Assembly (NCBI RefSeq): GCF_014204945.1
Contig: NZ_JACHMN010000002.1
Location: 1,626,503 to 1,690,502 of the forward strand
DNA: 64,000 bases
DNA from: Allocatelliglobosispora scoriae
GTDB lineage: Bacteria > Actinomycetota > Actinomycetes > Mycobacteriales > Micromonosporaceae
Reading direction: 5' to 3'
This document shows, piece by piece, positions 15,856 through 23,687 of this stretch. The translations under genes were made by a program, and so were the position numbers. A model generated the notes under the pieces. It made no database searches. It saw nothing but the letters and a program-made list of their open reading frames with translations, and was not told the DNA's origin. The first letter of the stretch is position 1. Each line of letters starts with the position of its first letter.

Positions 15856-17988
15856 TCAGTCGGCCTCAGCCATGATCTTGAGCTCCTTCTTCAGCTCGTG
15901 GATCTCGTCGCGGATCCGGGCCGCCAGCTCGAACTGCAGCTCCCGGGCGGCGGCGAGCATCTGGTCGTTGAGCTCGGCGATCAGGGTCATCAGCTGATCG
16001 CGGGCCATGCCCTGCGAGTTGGCCTCGACCTTGCCGCCGCGCGACCGCGTGCCCGGTGTCGGTGCCTTGCCCCGCGACAGCTGCCGCCCGGCGCCGCCGA
16101 CGATCGCACCGCCGGGGCCGTGCCCGCCGAGCGCCGACTCGGTATCCTCGGCCTCTCGGTAGATGTCGTCGAGGATGTCGTGGATGCGCTTGCGCAGCGG
16201 CTGCGGCTCGACACCGGCCGCCTCGTTGTATGCCACCTGCTTGGCCCGGCGCCGATCGGTCTCCTCGATCGCCTTCGCCATCGACGGGGTGATCTTGTCG
16301 GCGTACATGTGGACCTCGCCGGAGACGTTACGGGCCGCGCGGCCGATCGTCTGGATGAGGCTCGTGCCGCTGCGCAGGAAGCCCTCCTTGTCGGCGTCGA
16401 GGATCGCCACCAGGGAGACCTCGGGCAGGTCGAGACCCTCTCGGAGCAGGTTGATGCCGACGAGGACGTCGTATTCGCCCATGCGGAGCTCCTTGAGCAG
16501 CTCCACCCGGCGCAGCGTGTCGACCTCCGAGTGCAGGTAGCGCACGCGGATCCCCTGCTCCAGCAGGTAGTCGGTGAGATCCTCGGACATCTTCTTGGTC
16601 AGCGTGGTGACGAGGACGCGCTCGTCGCGCTCGGTGCGCAGCCGGATCTCGTGGATCAGGTCGTCGATCTGGCCCCGGGTCGGCTTGATCACCACCTGCG
16701 GGTCGACGAGGCCGGTCGGGCGGATCACCTGCTCGACGAACTCCCCGCCGGACTGCCGCAGCTCCCACGGGCCGGGGGTCGCCGAGAGGAAGACCTGCTG
16801 CCCGACCCGCTCCAGGAACTCGTCGAAGCGCAGCGGCCGGTTGTCCATCGCCGACGGGAGCCGGAAACCGTGCTCGACCAGCATCCGCTTGCGGGAGGCG
16901 TCACCCTCGTACATCCCGCCGATCTGCGGGATCGTCACGTGGGACTCGTCGATGACGGTGATGAAGTCGTCGGGGAAGTAGTCGAGCAGGCAGTGCGGAG
17001 GGCTGCCCGGACCCCGGCCGTCGATGTGGCGGGAGTAGTTCTCGATGCCGGAGCAGAAGCCGACCTGGCGCATCATCTCGATGTCATAGGTGGTGCGCAT
17101 CCGCAGCCGCTGCGCCTCCAGCAGCTTGCCCTGACGGTCCAGCTCCGCGAGGCGCTCCTCCAGCTCGACCTCGATGTCGCGGACCGCGCGCTCCATCCGC
17201 TCCGGACCGGCCGCGTAGTGCGTCGCCGGGAAGACGAGCATCTGGTCGACCTCGCGGACCACGTCGCCGGTGAGGGGGTGCAGGTAGGAGAGGCGCTCGA
17301 CCTCGTCGCCGAAGAGCTCGATCCGCAGCGCCAACTCCTCGTAGGCCGGGATGATCTCCAGCGTGTCGCCCCGGACCCGGAAGGTGCCCCGGTTGAACGC
17401 GATGTCGTTGCGCGAATACTGGATGTCGACCAGGCGGCGCAGCAGCTTGTCGCGGTCGATCTCCTCGCCGACGCTGACCTTGACGGCGCGCTCGAGGTAC
17501 TCCTGTGGCGTGCCGAGACCGTAGATCGCGCTGACGGTCGCGACGACGATGACATCGCGCCTGGTCAGCAGCGACATCGTCGCCGAGTGGCGCAACCGCT
17601 CGACCTCCTCGTTGATCGAGGAGTCCTTCTCGATGTAGGTGTCGGTCTGCGGGATGTAGGCCTCGGGCTGGTAGTAGTCGTAGTAGCTGACGAAGTATTC
17701 GACGGCGTTGTGGGGCATCAGCTCGCGGAACTCCTTGGCGAGCTGCGCGCAGAGGGTCTTGTTGGGTGCCAGCACGAGCGCGGGGCGCTGCAGCTTCTCC
17801 ACCAGCCAGGCGGTCGTCGCGCTCTTGCCCGTGCCCGTCGCGCCCATCAGCACGACCTGCCGCTCCCCCGCCCGCACCCGGCGCTCCAGCTCCGCGATCG
17901 CGGTCGGCTGATCACCGGAGGGGACGAATTCGCTGACCACCCGGAAGGTGCCGTCGACGCGTGGGATCTCGAGTGCCATGCCCATCAA
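15856..17988 (-). CDS. uvrB: Excinuclease ABC subunit B
   Basis: 710 residues, normal length. Walker A GATGTGKS lies near residue 50, and the Y-rich beta-hairpin [20 protein letters not shown] follows near 100. DExx box DESHVTI is near 340, helicase motif VI is QTIGRAARN, and a C-terminal UVR domain (about 665-700) contacts UvrA/UvrC. It verifies DNA damage and loads UvrC in nucleotide excision repair. The start is ATG 17988 or the third Met ([10 protein letters not shown]). I saw no palindromic TCGAAC-type LexA box in the upstream 120 bases. Confidence 0.96.
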   Translation of the reverse strand: MMGMALEIPRVDGTFRVVSEFVPSGDQPTAIAELERRVRAGERQVVLMGATGTGKSATTAWLVEKLQRPALVLAPNKTLCAQLAKEFRELMPHNAVEYFVSYYDYYQPEAYIPQTDTYIEKDSSINEEVERLRHSATMSLLTRRDVIVVATVSAIYGLGTPQEYLERAVKVSVGEEIDRDKLLRRLVDIQYSRNDIAFNRGTFRVRGDTLEIIPAYEELALRIELFGDEVERLSYLHPLTGDVVREVDQMLVFPATHYAAGPERMERAVRDIEVELEERLAELDRQGKLLEAQRLRMRTTYDIEMMRQVGFCSGIENYSRHIDGRGPGSPPHCLLDYFPDDFITVIDESHVTIPQIGGMYEGDASRKRMLVEHGFRLPSAMDNRPLRFDEFLERVGQQVFLSATPGPWELRQSGGEFVEQVIRPTGLVDPQVVIKPTRGQIDDLIHEIRLRTERDERVLVTTLTKKMSEDLTDYLLEQGIRVRYLHSEVDTLRRVELLKELRMGEYDVLVGINLLREGLDLPEVSLVAILDADKEGFLRSGTSLIQTIGRAARNVSGEVHMYADKITPSMAKAIEETDRRRAKQVAYNEAAGVEPQPLRKRIHDILDDIYREAEDTESALGGHGPGGAIVGGAGRQLSRGKAPTPGTRSRGGKVEANSQGMARDQLMTLIAELNDQMLAAARELQFELAARIRDEIHELKKELKIMAEAD

Positions 17989-18311
17989 CCTACGCCGTGG
18001 GTATGACAGCCTTTGTCGGACCGGACAGGAAGCACGGGACTATACGTGACCACCTCGCTGCAATATTGCGATTGTGTGTCGTGGTCGACTCGATTACCCT
18101 CGATTCGTAGGCCGCTCGCGGCGGCCGACCGGGGATGATGACCGGACCTCCACACCGGCCGGTCCCCTCGGCGCCGGGTTGCAGCTCCTGCCGTGGCACA
18201 TCGCCAAGGGCCGGTGAGCGCACCTGTGCGGTTGCGCTTACGCGCACACGGCCGCCGCGAGCGTCCTTATTTTGCCCGTCACCGATCTGCGCGCTGCGGC
18301 GTTCTCCTCGC
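17989..18311. other. 323-base divergent intergenic region, uvrB / exported protein gene
   Basis: Holds the promoters of uvrB (minus) and the duplicated-domain exported protein (plus). On the minus strand a TATAGT-like hexamer lies at about 18041-18046, with no well-spaced -35 box. The plus-strand frame of the next gene is open from 18135, so that gene might start earlier. I see no repeat, RNA gene or clear operator. Confidence 0.4.
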
Positions 18312-19964
18312 GTGGAGGCAACCCGACCCAACGGCCGTCGCCGCTCCCTCTCCCTCATCGTCGTCGCGGTCCTCGCGCTCGGCGCCCTCGCCGGGATGAG
18401 CCAGGGCCTGCGATCGTGCTCGACGCCAGAGACCAAGCCCGAGAGCAGTCGGCCGCTCAACGGCACCGACCTGCAGAAGCTCGGCAGCATGCGGCTGCAC
18501 AACTTCCAGGACGCCCGGGCCGGCATCCATGGGACCATCGGCAAGACCGGCTCGGAGATCACCTTTGCGGGCTGGGTCGACTGGCAGCGCCCGCTGATCT
18601 ACCTCTCCACCAGCAACACCCGCTCCGGCAGCCCGAACATCCTGCTCCAGGCGTCGCCGGGGGTGGTCGCCTACCGCATCGGCAAGCCGCCAGGCACGGC
18701 CGCGACACCCAGCCCGGGTCCGAGCGGCGCGGGCGATCCCGCGCTGCCGCCGGCCACGCCGCCGTCCGACAATTGGCGGGTACGCCCCCTCGGCCAGCTC
18801 ATCAAGGACAAGCCGGACCCGGTCGACAGCCTGCTGGCGCTGATCTTCTCCGTCGCGGCGAACCAACCGGACCGGACCGATTTGCTGGAGCAGCTCGACG
18901 CCCGCTGGCTGCGCCACGACAACGTCCTCGGCACCCCGGTCGAGGTGATGATCGGCCCCGCGGTGATCCCCCTGCGCCCCTGGGCCAGCCCTTCCGCGAC
19001 CATTCCGCCGAGCTCGGCATCGACGCAGCCCCCGGCGTCCCCCGCCGTGCAGGGCGTCCGCCAGGTCCAGCCCGGCTCCTCGGCTGCCGCTCCGTCCGCG
19101 ACGGCCTCGGCCTCGCCCAGCGCATCACCCAGTGCTTCACCGCCCGCACCGAACTCGCTCGCCGCGCACGGCGGTGCGGTCGCCTACTACCTGGACGGCG
19201 CGGCCCGGCTGCTGCGCATGGAGGCCCTGCTCACCCAGGAGATCTCCGTCCAGGTGGACCTGCAGCGCGATGATCGGCCGGTGCTGACGACGATCGACGT
19301 CCTCGGCGGCGGCATGATCAAACCCCGGGCGGTCACCACCGTCGAGGCGAAGGCGCTGGCCCGGATGCGCCAGCGCAACCTCAACGCCGGGGGCGGCCAC
19401 GTCACGGTGACGATGCCGGTCGGCGGCGGCGGCCTGATCGAGGCGTCCGGCTGGCTCGACTGGCGGACCGGCCTCGCCTACCTCTACGCGCGGAACCTCG
19501 ACGAGCCCACGTCCAACGTGCTGGTCCTCGCCGGGCGCAAGGGCATCTCGATCAAGCAGTTCCAGCAGCAGAAGACCGATCCGCCCCTGCCGCAGCCGCC
19601 GCGGGGCGGATGGGTGACGAACGAGTGGAGCGATCTCGGCATCAAGGTCGCCGTCACCGACATCGACGTCCTGCTGCACGAGGCGCTGTCGCTCGCGGTG
19701 AGCAGCCGCGACGACCCGGTCTCGCTCGGCAAGGCCGCGCACCGGCTGCGCGCCGACATGATCGGCAAGGTGCCGGTCGCGGTCTTCGAGATCCCCGGGC
19801 AGCAGGACATCGGGCTGCCGAGCGGCTATGCCCGGCTGCGCTACTGGGTGGACAGCACCGGGGTCGTGCACCGGATCGAGATCCGGACGAAGACGGGTGG
19901 CCTCGGCCGCCTGGACCTCGACGTGAAGTCCAAGCTCCCAGCCCTCCCCCGCACCGTCTCCTGA
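18312..19964 (+). CDS. Exported protein with two copies of an LppX/LprG-like domain
   Basis: About 550 residues from GTG 18312 (the frame is open to 18135; the start is uncertain). A basic N-terminus and one hydrophobic segment (SLSLIVVAVLALGALAGM) act as a signal or anchor. Two halves are clearly related. Each carries a segment of the form G-W-x-D-W-x-x-x-L-x-Y-L (GWVDWQRPLIYLST and GWLDWRTGLAYLYA), a 'NVLVLAG/NILLQAS' strand, and a W-x-x-x-x-x-x-L element. An Ala/Ser/Pro-rich linker (about 210-265) separates them. The fold resembles mycobacterial lipid-binding LppX/LprG-like proteins, although the lipobox cysteine is missing. The role is inferred only. Confidence 0.7.
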   Translation: MEATRPNGRRRSLSLIVVAVLALGALAGMSQGLRSCSTPETKPESSRPLNGTDLQKLGSMRLHNFQDARAGIHGTIGKTGSEITFAGWVDWQRPLIYLSTSNTRSGSPNILLQASPGVVAYRIGKPPGTAATPSPGPSGAGDPALPPATPPSDNWRVRPLGQLIKDKPDPVDSLLALIFSVAANQPDRTDLLEQLDARWLRHDNVLGTPVEVMIGPAVIPLRPWASPSATIPPSSASTQPPASPAVQGVRQVQPGSSAAAPSATASASPSASPSASPPAPNSLAAHGGAVAYYLDGAARLLRMEALLTQEISVQVDLQRDDRPVLTTIDVLGGGMIKPRAVTTVEAKALARMRQRNLNAGGGHVTVTMPVGGGGLIEASGWLDWRTGLAYLYARNLDEPTSNVLVLAGRKGISIKQFQQQKTDPPLPQPPRGGWVTNEWSDLGIKVAVTDIDVLLHEALSLAVSSRDDPVSLGKAAHRLRADMIGKVPVAVFEIPGQQDIGLPSGYARLRYWVDSTGVVHRIEIRTKTGGLGRLDLDVKSKLPALPRTVS

Positions 19965-20026
19965 CACGTTGTGCAGCAGAGCGCGGCCATTTCGCTTCGC
20001 GAGGCCACGCTTTGCTGCATGACGTG
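19965..20026. repeat. Convergent-junction inverted repeat, family A (copy 2)
   Basis: Arms 19965-19988 and 20003-20026 around a 14-base spacer, with a few mismatches. The right arm GGCCACGCTTTGCTGCA matches copy 1 at 13506-13529. The spacer has the same TCGC...CGCGA character. It starts at the stop codon of the upstream plus-strand gene and is a probable terminator. Confidence 0.78.
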
Positions 20027-20047
20027 CCGCGCGGGAGTGCCACGCAT

Positions 20048-20150
20048 GCCGCGCGGGAGTTCCACGCGTGCCGGGTGGAAGCGCAGGGGATGCCGGGCGA
20101 AGGTGCCGCGCGGGAGTTCCACGCGCGCCGGGTGGGAGCGCCAGGGGATG
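20048..20150. repeat. Two imperfect tandem 45-47-base direct repeats
   Basis: 20048-20092 and 20104-20150 both begin GCCGCGCGGGAGTTCCACGC and both end GGGGATG, with a few substitutions. A third partial unit begins near 20027. No convincing coding frame continues through them. They lie between two inverted-repeat elements in the gap after the exported protein gene. Confidence 0.65.
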
Positions 20151-20222
20151 ATCGCGCTCGGTCCGGGAAGGTGGCCCTCCGCTGAGACCGGGATGGGCCG
20201 GCTTCCCGGAAACGACGCGATC
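20150..20222. repeat. Intergenic inverted repeat, family B (copy 2)
   Basis: GATCGCG at 20150 pairs with CGCGATC at 20216-20222. Inside, TCCGGGAAGGTGGCCC faces GGGCCGGCTTCCCGGA. The core with TTCCCGGAA and the outer GATCG match the copies at 10346 and 56145. The right end touches the coaE stop codon (minus strand), so the repeat may terminate coaE transcription. Confidence 0.68.
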
Positions 20223-20818
20223 TAGCTCAGGCGGGCCCGCAGCGTCGTCCAGACCTCGTCCACCTGGGCAGCCAGCTCCTCGGGGGTGCCGTTGTTGTCG
20301 ATCAGGATGTCCGCGGCCGCCCGTCGCTGCTCGTCGGTGGCCTGGGCGGCGATCCGGGCCCGCGCCTCGTCCTCGGCCATCCCCCGGTCCCGCATCACCC
20401 GGGCGACCCGGGTCTCGGTCTCGGCGAGCACGACGATGACCAGCTCATAGGTGGATGCCAGCCCCGCCTCGATCAGCAGCGGCACGTCGTTGACGACGAC
20501 GGAGTCCGGCGGTGCGGCGGTGGCGAGCTCGACCGTACGCGAGCGCACCCGGGGATGGATGATCGCCTCGAGGCGCTTGCGGGCGGCGGTGTCGCCGAAG
20601 ACCGCAGCGGCGAGTGCCGCCCGGTCGACGCCGCCGTCAGCGCCCAGCACACCGGTGCCGAACTCGGCAACGACCTCGGCGAGCCCGTCCGTTCCCGGTG
20701 CGATCACCGCACGGGCCAGGCGGTCGGAGTCGATGATGATCGCTCCGCGCTCGGCGAGCAGCTTCGCGACCGCGCTCTTGCCGGCGCCGATGCCGCCGGT
20801 CAGACCTACCCACACCAT
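20222..20818 (-). CDS. coaE: Dephospho-CoA kinase
   Basis: 198 residues, normal length for the stand-alone enzyme. P-loop LTGGIGAGKSAVAKLL (about 6-21), DSDRLAR substrate segment and HPRVR motif (about 88). It catalyses ATP-dependent 3'-phosphorylation of dephospho-CoA, the last step of CoA synthesis. It lies downstream of rpsA on the same strand, separated by a strong terminator, so it probably has its own promoter. Unlike the Mycobacterium form, no C-terminal GrpB-like extension is present. Confidence 0.95.
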   Translation of the reverse strand: MVWVGLTGGIGAGKSAVAKLLAERGAIIIDSDRLARAVIAPGTDGLAEVVAEFGTGVLGADGGVDRAALAAAVFGDTAARKRLEAIIHPRVRSRTVELATAAPPDSVVVNDVPLLIEAGLASTYELVIVVLAETETRVARVMRDRGMAEDEARARIAAQATDEQRRAAADILIDNNGTPEELAAQVDEVWTTLRARLS

Positions 20819-20844
20819 GCCGAACAGTCAACCACGGCGCAGAA

Positions 20845-20889
20845 ATGAAGGAGGAGGGCGACCCGGCCGGGGTCGCCCTCCTCCTTCAT
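20845..20889 (-). terminator. rpsA terminator
   Basis: A perfect 20-bp stem (20845-20864 with 20870-20889, arm beginning ATGAAGGAGGAGGGCGACCC) around a 5-base loop. It lies 16 bases after the rpsA stop on the minus strand, followed by TTTCT. Confidence 0.88.
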
Positions 20890-20904
20890 GGGGATCAATC
20901 AGCC

Positions 20905-22383
20905 TTACTTGCCGCCGGCCAGCTTCTCGCGAAGTGCCGCCAGCGCCTCGTCGGTGGCGAGGGTGCCCGAGGGCTCCTCCGCCGCCTTGGCCGGAGCCGG
21001 AGTCGAGGTGGAGACGTTGCCGGTCGGGGTCTCGGCAGCCGCAACCGCGTCAGCGGCGCGCGAGGTCACAACCTGCTTCGTGTGGGCCTCCCAGCGGATA
21101 CGCGCCTCCGCGTACTGCTTCTCCCACTCGTCGCGCTGCTTCTCGAAGCCGTCGAGCCACTCGCCCGTCTCGGGGTCGAACCCGTCCGGGTAGACGTAGT
21201 TGCCCTCGGCGTCGTAGGTCGCAGACATGCCGTAGAGGGTGGGGTCGAAGTGCTCCTCGCCCTCCACGAAGCCCTCGTTGGCCTGCTTGAGCGAGAGCGA
21301 GATCCGCCGACGCTCGAGGTCGATGTCGATGACCTTGACCATGACATCGCCGCCGACCTGCACGACCTGCTCCGGGATCTCCACGTGGCGCTCGGCCAGC
21401 TCGGAGATGTGCACCAGGCCCTCGATGCCGTCCTCGACGCGGACGAACGCGCCGAACGGAACCAGCTTGGTGACCTTGCCCGGAACGATGTTGTTGATCG
21501 CGTGGGTCCGCGCGAACTGACGCCACGGGTCCTCCTGCGTCGCCTTCAGCGACAGGGAGACACGCTCGCGGTCCAGGTCGACGTCGAGAACCTCGACCTC
21601 GACCTCCTGGCCGACCTCGACAACCTCGGACGGGTGGTCGATGTGCTTCCAGGACAGCTCGGAGACGTGCACCAGACCGTCGACGCCACCCAGGTCCACG
21701 AAGGCACCGAAGTTGACGATCGACGAGACGACGCCCTTGCGGACCTGGCCCTTGCCGAGCTTGTTCAGGAACTCGGTGCGGACCTCGGACTGCGTCTGCT
21801 CCAGGTAAGCACGGCGCGACAGGACCACGTTGTTGCGGTTCTTGTCGAGCTCGATGATCTTCGCCTCGAGCTCGCGGCCCACGTACGGCTGCAGGTCCCG
21901 GACACGACGCATTTCGACCAGCGATGCCGGCAGGAAGCCGCGCAGGCCGATGTCGAGGATGAGGCCACCCTTGACCACCTCGATGACGGAGCCGCGAACG
22001 ACGCCGTCCTCGTCCTTGATCTTCTCGATCGTGCCCCATGCCCGCTCGTACTGAGCGCGCTTCTTGGACAGGATCAGTCGACCTTCCTTGTCCTCCTTCT
22101 GGAGAACCAGGGCCTCGATGTGATCACCGACGGAGACGACCTCGGACGGGTCCACGTCATGCTTGATCGACAACTCACGAGAGGGGATGACACCCTCGGT
22201 CTTGTAGCCGATGTCGAGAAGGACCTCGTCCCGATCGACCTTGACGACGGTGCCTTCGACAATGTCGCCGTCATTGAAGTACTTGATGGTCTCGTCGATC
22301 GCGGCGAGGAATGCCTCCTCGGAACCGAGATCGTCGAAGGTGACCTTGGTGGCGCTCGAGGTGGCCTCGATGCTGCTCGTCAT
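20905..22383 (-). CDS. rpsA: 30S ribosomal protein S1
   Basis: 492 residues. Four S1 RNA-binding domains follow one another at about 35-105, 120-190, 205-275 and 290-360, each with the GxVxxIxxFGAFVxLGGVDGLVH-type core in the better-conserved copies (third and fourth). A charged, Ala/Thr-rich C-terminal tail follows. Four domains plus a tail is the usual actinobacterial form; Proteobacteria have six. It binds mRNA near the start site on the 30S subunit. Single gene with its own promoter and terminator, divergent from a methyltransferase gene. Confidence 0.95.
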   Translation of the reverse strand: MTSSIEATSSATKVTFDDLGSEEAFLAAIDETIKYFNDGDIVEGTVVKVDRDEVLLDIGYKTEGVIPSRELSIKHDVDPSEVVSVGDHIEALVLQKEDKEGRLILSKKRAQYERAWGTIEKIKDEDGVVRGSVIEVVKGGLILDIGLRGFLPASLVEMRRVRDLQPYVGRELEAKIIELDKNRNNVVLSRRAYLEQTQSEVRTEFLNKLGKGQVRKGVVSSIVNFGAFVDLGGVDGLVHVSELSWKHIDHPSEVVEVGQEVEVEVLDVDLDRERVSLSLKATQEDPWRQFARTHAINNIVPGKVTKLVPFGAFVRVEDGIEGLVHISELAERHVEIPEQVVQVGGDVMVKVIDIDLERRRISLSLKQANEGFVEGEEHFDPTLYGMSATYDAEGNYVYPDGFDPETGEWLDGFEKQRDEWEKQYAEARIRWEAHTKQVVTSRAADAVAAAETPTGNVSTSTPAPAKAAEEPSGTLATDEALAALREKLAGGK

Positions 22384-22640
22384 GTGGACTGTTGCTCCGG
22401 TCGGATGGTGTCAGGTGTGACCTGGGTGCGCCCCCGCCTAGCCGCCGAATAACATCGACGACGTCGGACCTCTCCCTGCCGAAGCCCGAGACACGGTGAG
22501 CGCCATCGAACAGCTTACCGTGCGTCTTAGCACACGATGCAACCCCTCCCGGTATGGGACGCGCCGCTGTGCGCGCTTCGCCCTTGTTCCCACCGCAACC
22601 GCCCGGATTGTGGCGTCGGTCACATGGGTACGGTGTGCTC

Positions 22641-23450
22641 GTGGATTACGTGGTGAGCGGTGCCGGAGTGACCCGGCGCGAGGTCGATTCGGCGGAGAAC
22701 CGGCGTGCCAGTAGGGATTGGTGGGACCTCGACGCCGATGAATATCAGGCCGAACATGGCACATTCCTCGGCGATGTCGACCTCGTCTGGTGCCCCGAGG
22801 GCCTCCGCGAGGCCGACGCCCGGCTCCTCGGTGATGTCGCCGGCAAGACCGTCCTCGAACTCGGCTGCGGCGCCGCGTCGGGCGCGCGCTGGTTGCACAC
22901 CCAGGGCGCCCGGGTGGTCGCCCTCGACCTCTCCGCCGGCATGTTGCGCCACGCGCAGGTCGCCGCCGACACCACGGGGGTACGCCCACCGCTGGTCCAG
23001 GCCGACGCCCTCGCCCTGCCCTTCGCCGACGGCACCTTCGACATCGTCTGCACAGCCTTCGGCGCCGTACCCTTCGTCGAGGACTCCGCCCGCCTGATGC
23101 GCGAGGTCAACCGGGTGCTCCAGCCGGGCGGCCGCTGGGTCTTCTCGGTGACCCACCCGATGCGCTGGATCTTCCTCGACGACCCGGGCGACGCCGGGCT
23201 GGTGGCGGTCCACTCGTACTTCGACCGCCTCCCCTACGTCGAGCACGACGACAAGGGTGTCGCCACCTACGTCGAGCACCACCGGACCCTCGGCGACCGG
23301 ATCCGGGAGCTGATCGCGGGCGGCTTCACGCTGACCGACCTGGTCGAGCCGGAGTGGTCGCCGGGCAACGAGCAGATCTGGGGCCAGTGGAGCCCCCAGC
23401 GCGGTGCGATCTTCCCCGGCACCGCCATCTTCTGCGCCACCAAGCCCTAG
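22641..23450 (+). CDS. Class I SAM-dependent methyltransferase
   Basis: About 270 residues from GTG 22641 (GTG 22635 also possible). The Methyltransf_11 Rossmann fold shows motif I VLELGCGAASGARWL (about 70), the acidic residue in VVALDLSAG, motif II ADALALPFADGTFDIV and LQPGGRWVFS. A long C-terminal part (THPMRWIF to SPGNEQIWGQW) is shared with a conserved actinobacterial subfamily. The substrate is unknown. The gene diverges from rpsA and converges on polA, with a nested palindrome in between. Confidence 0.85.
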   Translation: MDYVVSGAGVTRREVDSAENRRASRDWWDLDADEYQAEHGTFLGDVDLVWCPEGLREADARLLGDVAGKTVLELGCGAASGARWLHTQGARVVALDLSAGMLRHAQVAADTTGVRPPLVQADALALPFADGTFDIVCTAFGAVPFVEDSARLMREVNRVLQPGGRWVFSVTHPMRWIFLDDPGDAGLVAVHSYFDRLPYVEHDDKGVATYVEHHRTLGDRIRELIAGGFTLTDLVEPEWSPGNEQIWGQWSPQRGAIFPGTAIFCATKP

Positions 23451-23482
23451 CCATCCGACAAGCCGCCGGCCGGCCGGCCGGC

Positions 23483-23605
23483 CCAAGATCGTCGCAACTC
23501 TTGAAGAGTTGGTGTTATCCGAGACATCAGCCACGGCGCTTCAGAGCACCCGCCCACGGGCGCGCGCCCTTGGCACCAACTCTTCAAGAGTTGCGGCGAT
23601 CTTGG
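23483..23605. repeat. Long nested inverted repeat between convergent genes
   Basis: 32-base arms with a single mismatch (23483-23514 and 23574-23605) around a 59-base spacer. Each arm contains its own perfect palindrome, AACTCTTGAAGAGTT (7-bp arms around one base). The element therefore forms either one long hairpin or two small ones. It lies between the methyltransferase gene and polA. Confidence 0.85.
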
Positions 23606-23687
23606 AGTTGGCGGCGCCCCAGCGGGGGCATGGAAAAGGCTGGGCACAGGTGTCCGCATGCGGTCGCCCGTGCCCAGCCAGGACGGG

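Noticed and set aside
17989-18110. LexA (SOS) box upstream of uvrB
   Set aside because: uvrB is SOS-controlled in many bacteria, but no TCGAAC(N4)GTTCGA-like palindrome is present here.
20048-20150. Small repeat-containing coding gene
   Set aside because: No frame with a plausible ribosome site covers both units, and unit lengths differ so the frame is not kept.
23483-23605. CRISPR array
   Set aside because: Repeats in the window are inverted pairs or a two-unit tandem, not regularly spaced direct repeats with unique spacers, and no cas gene is present.
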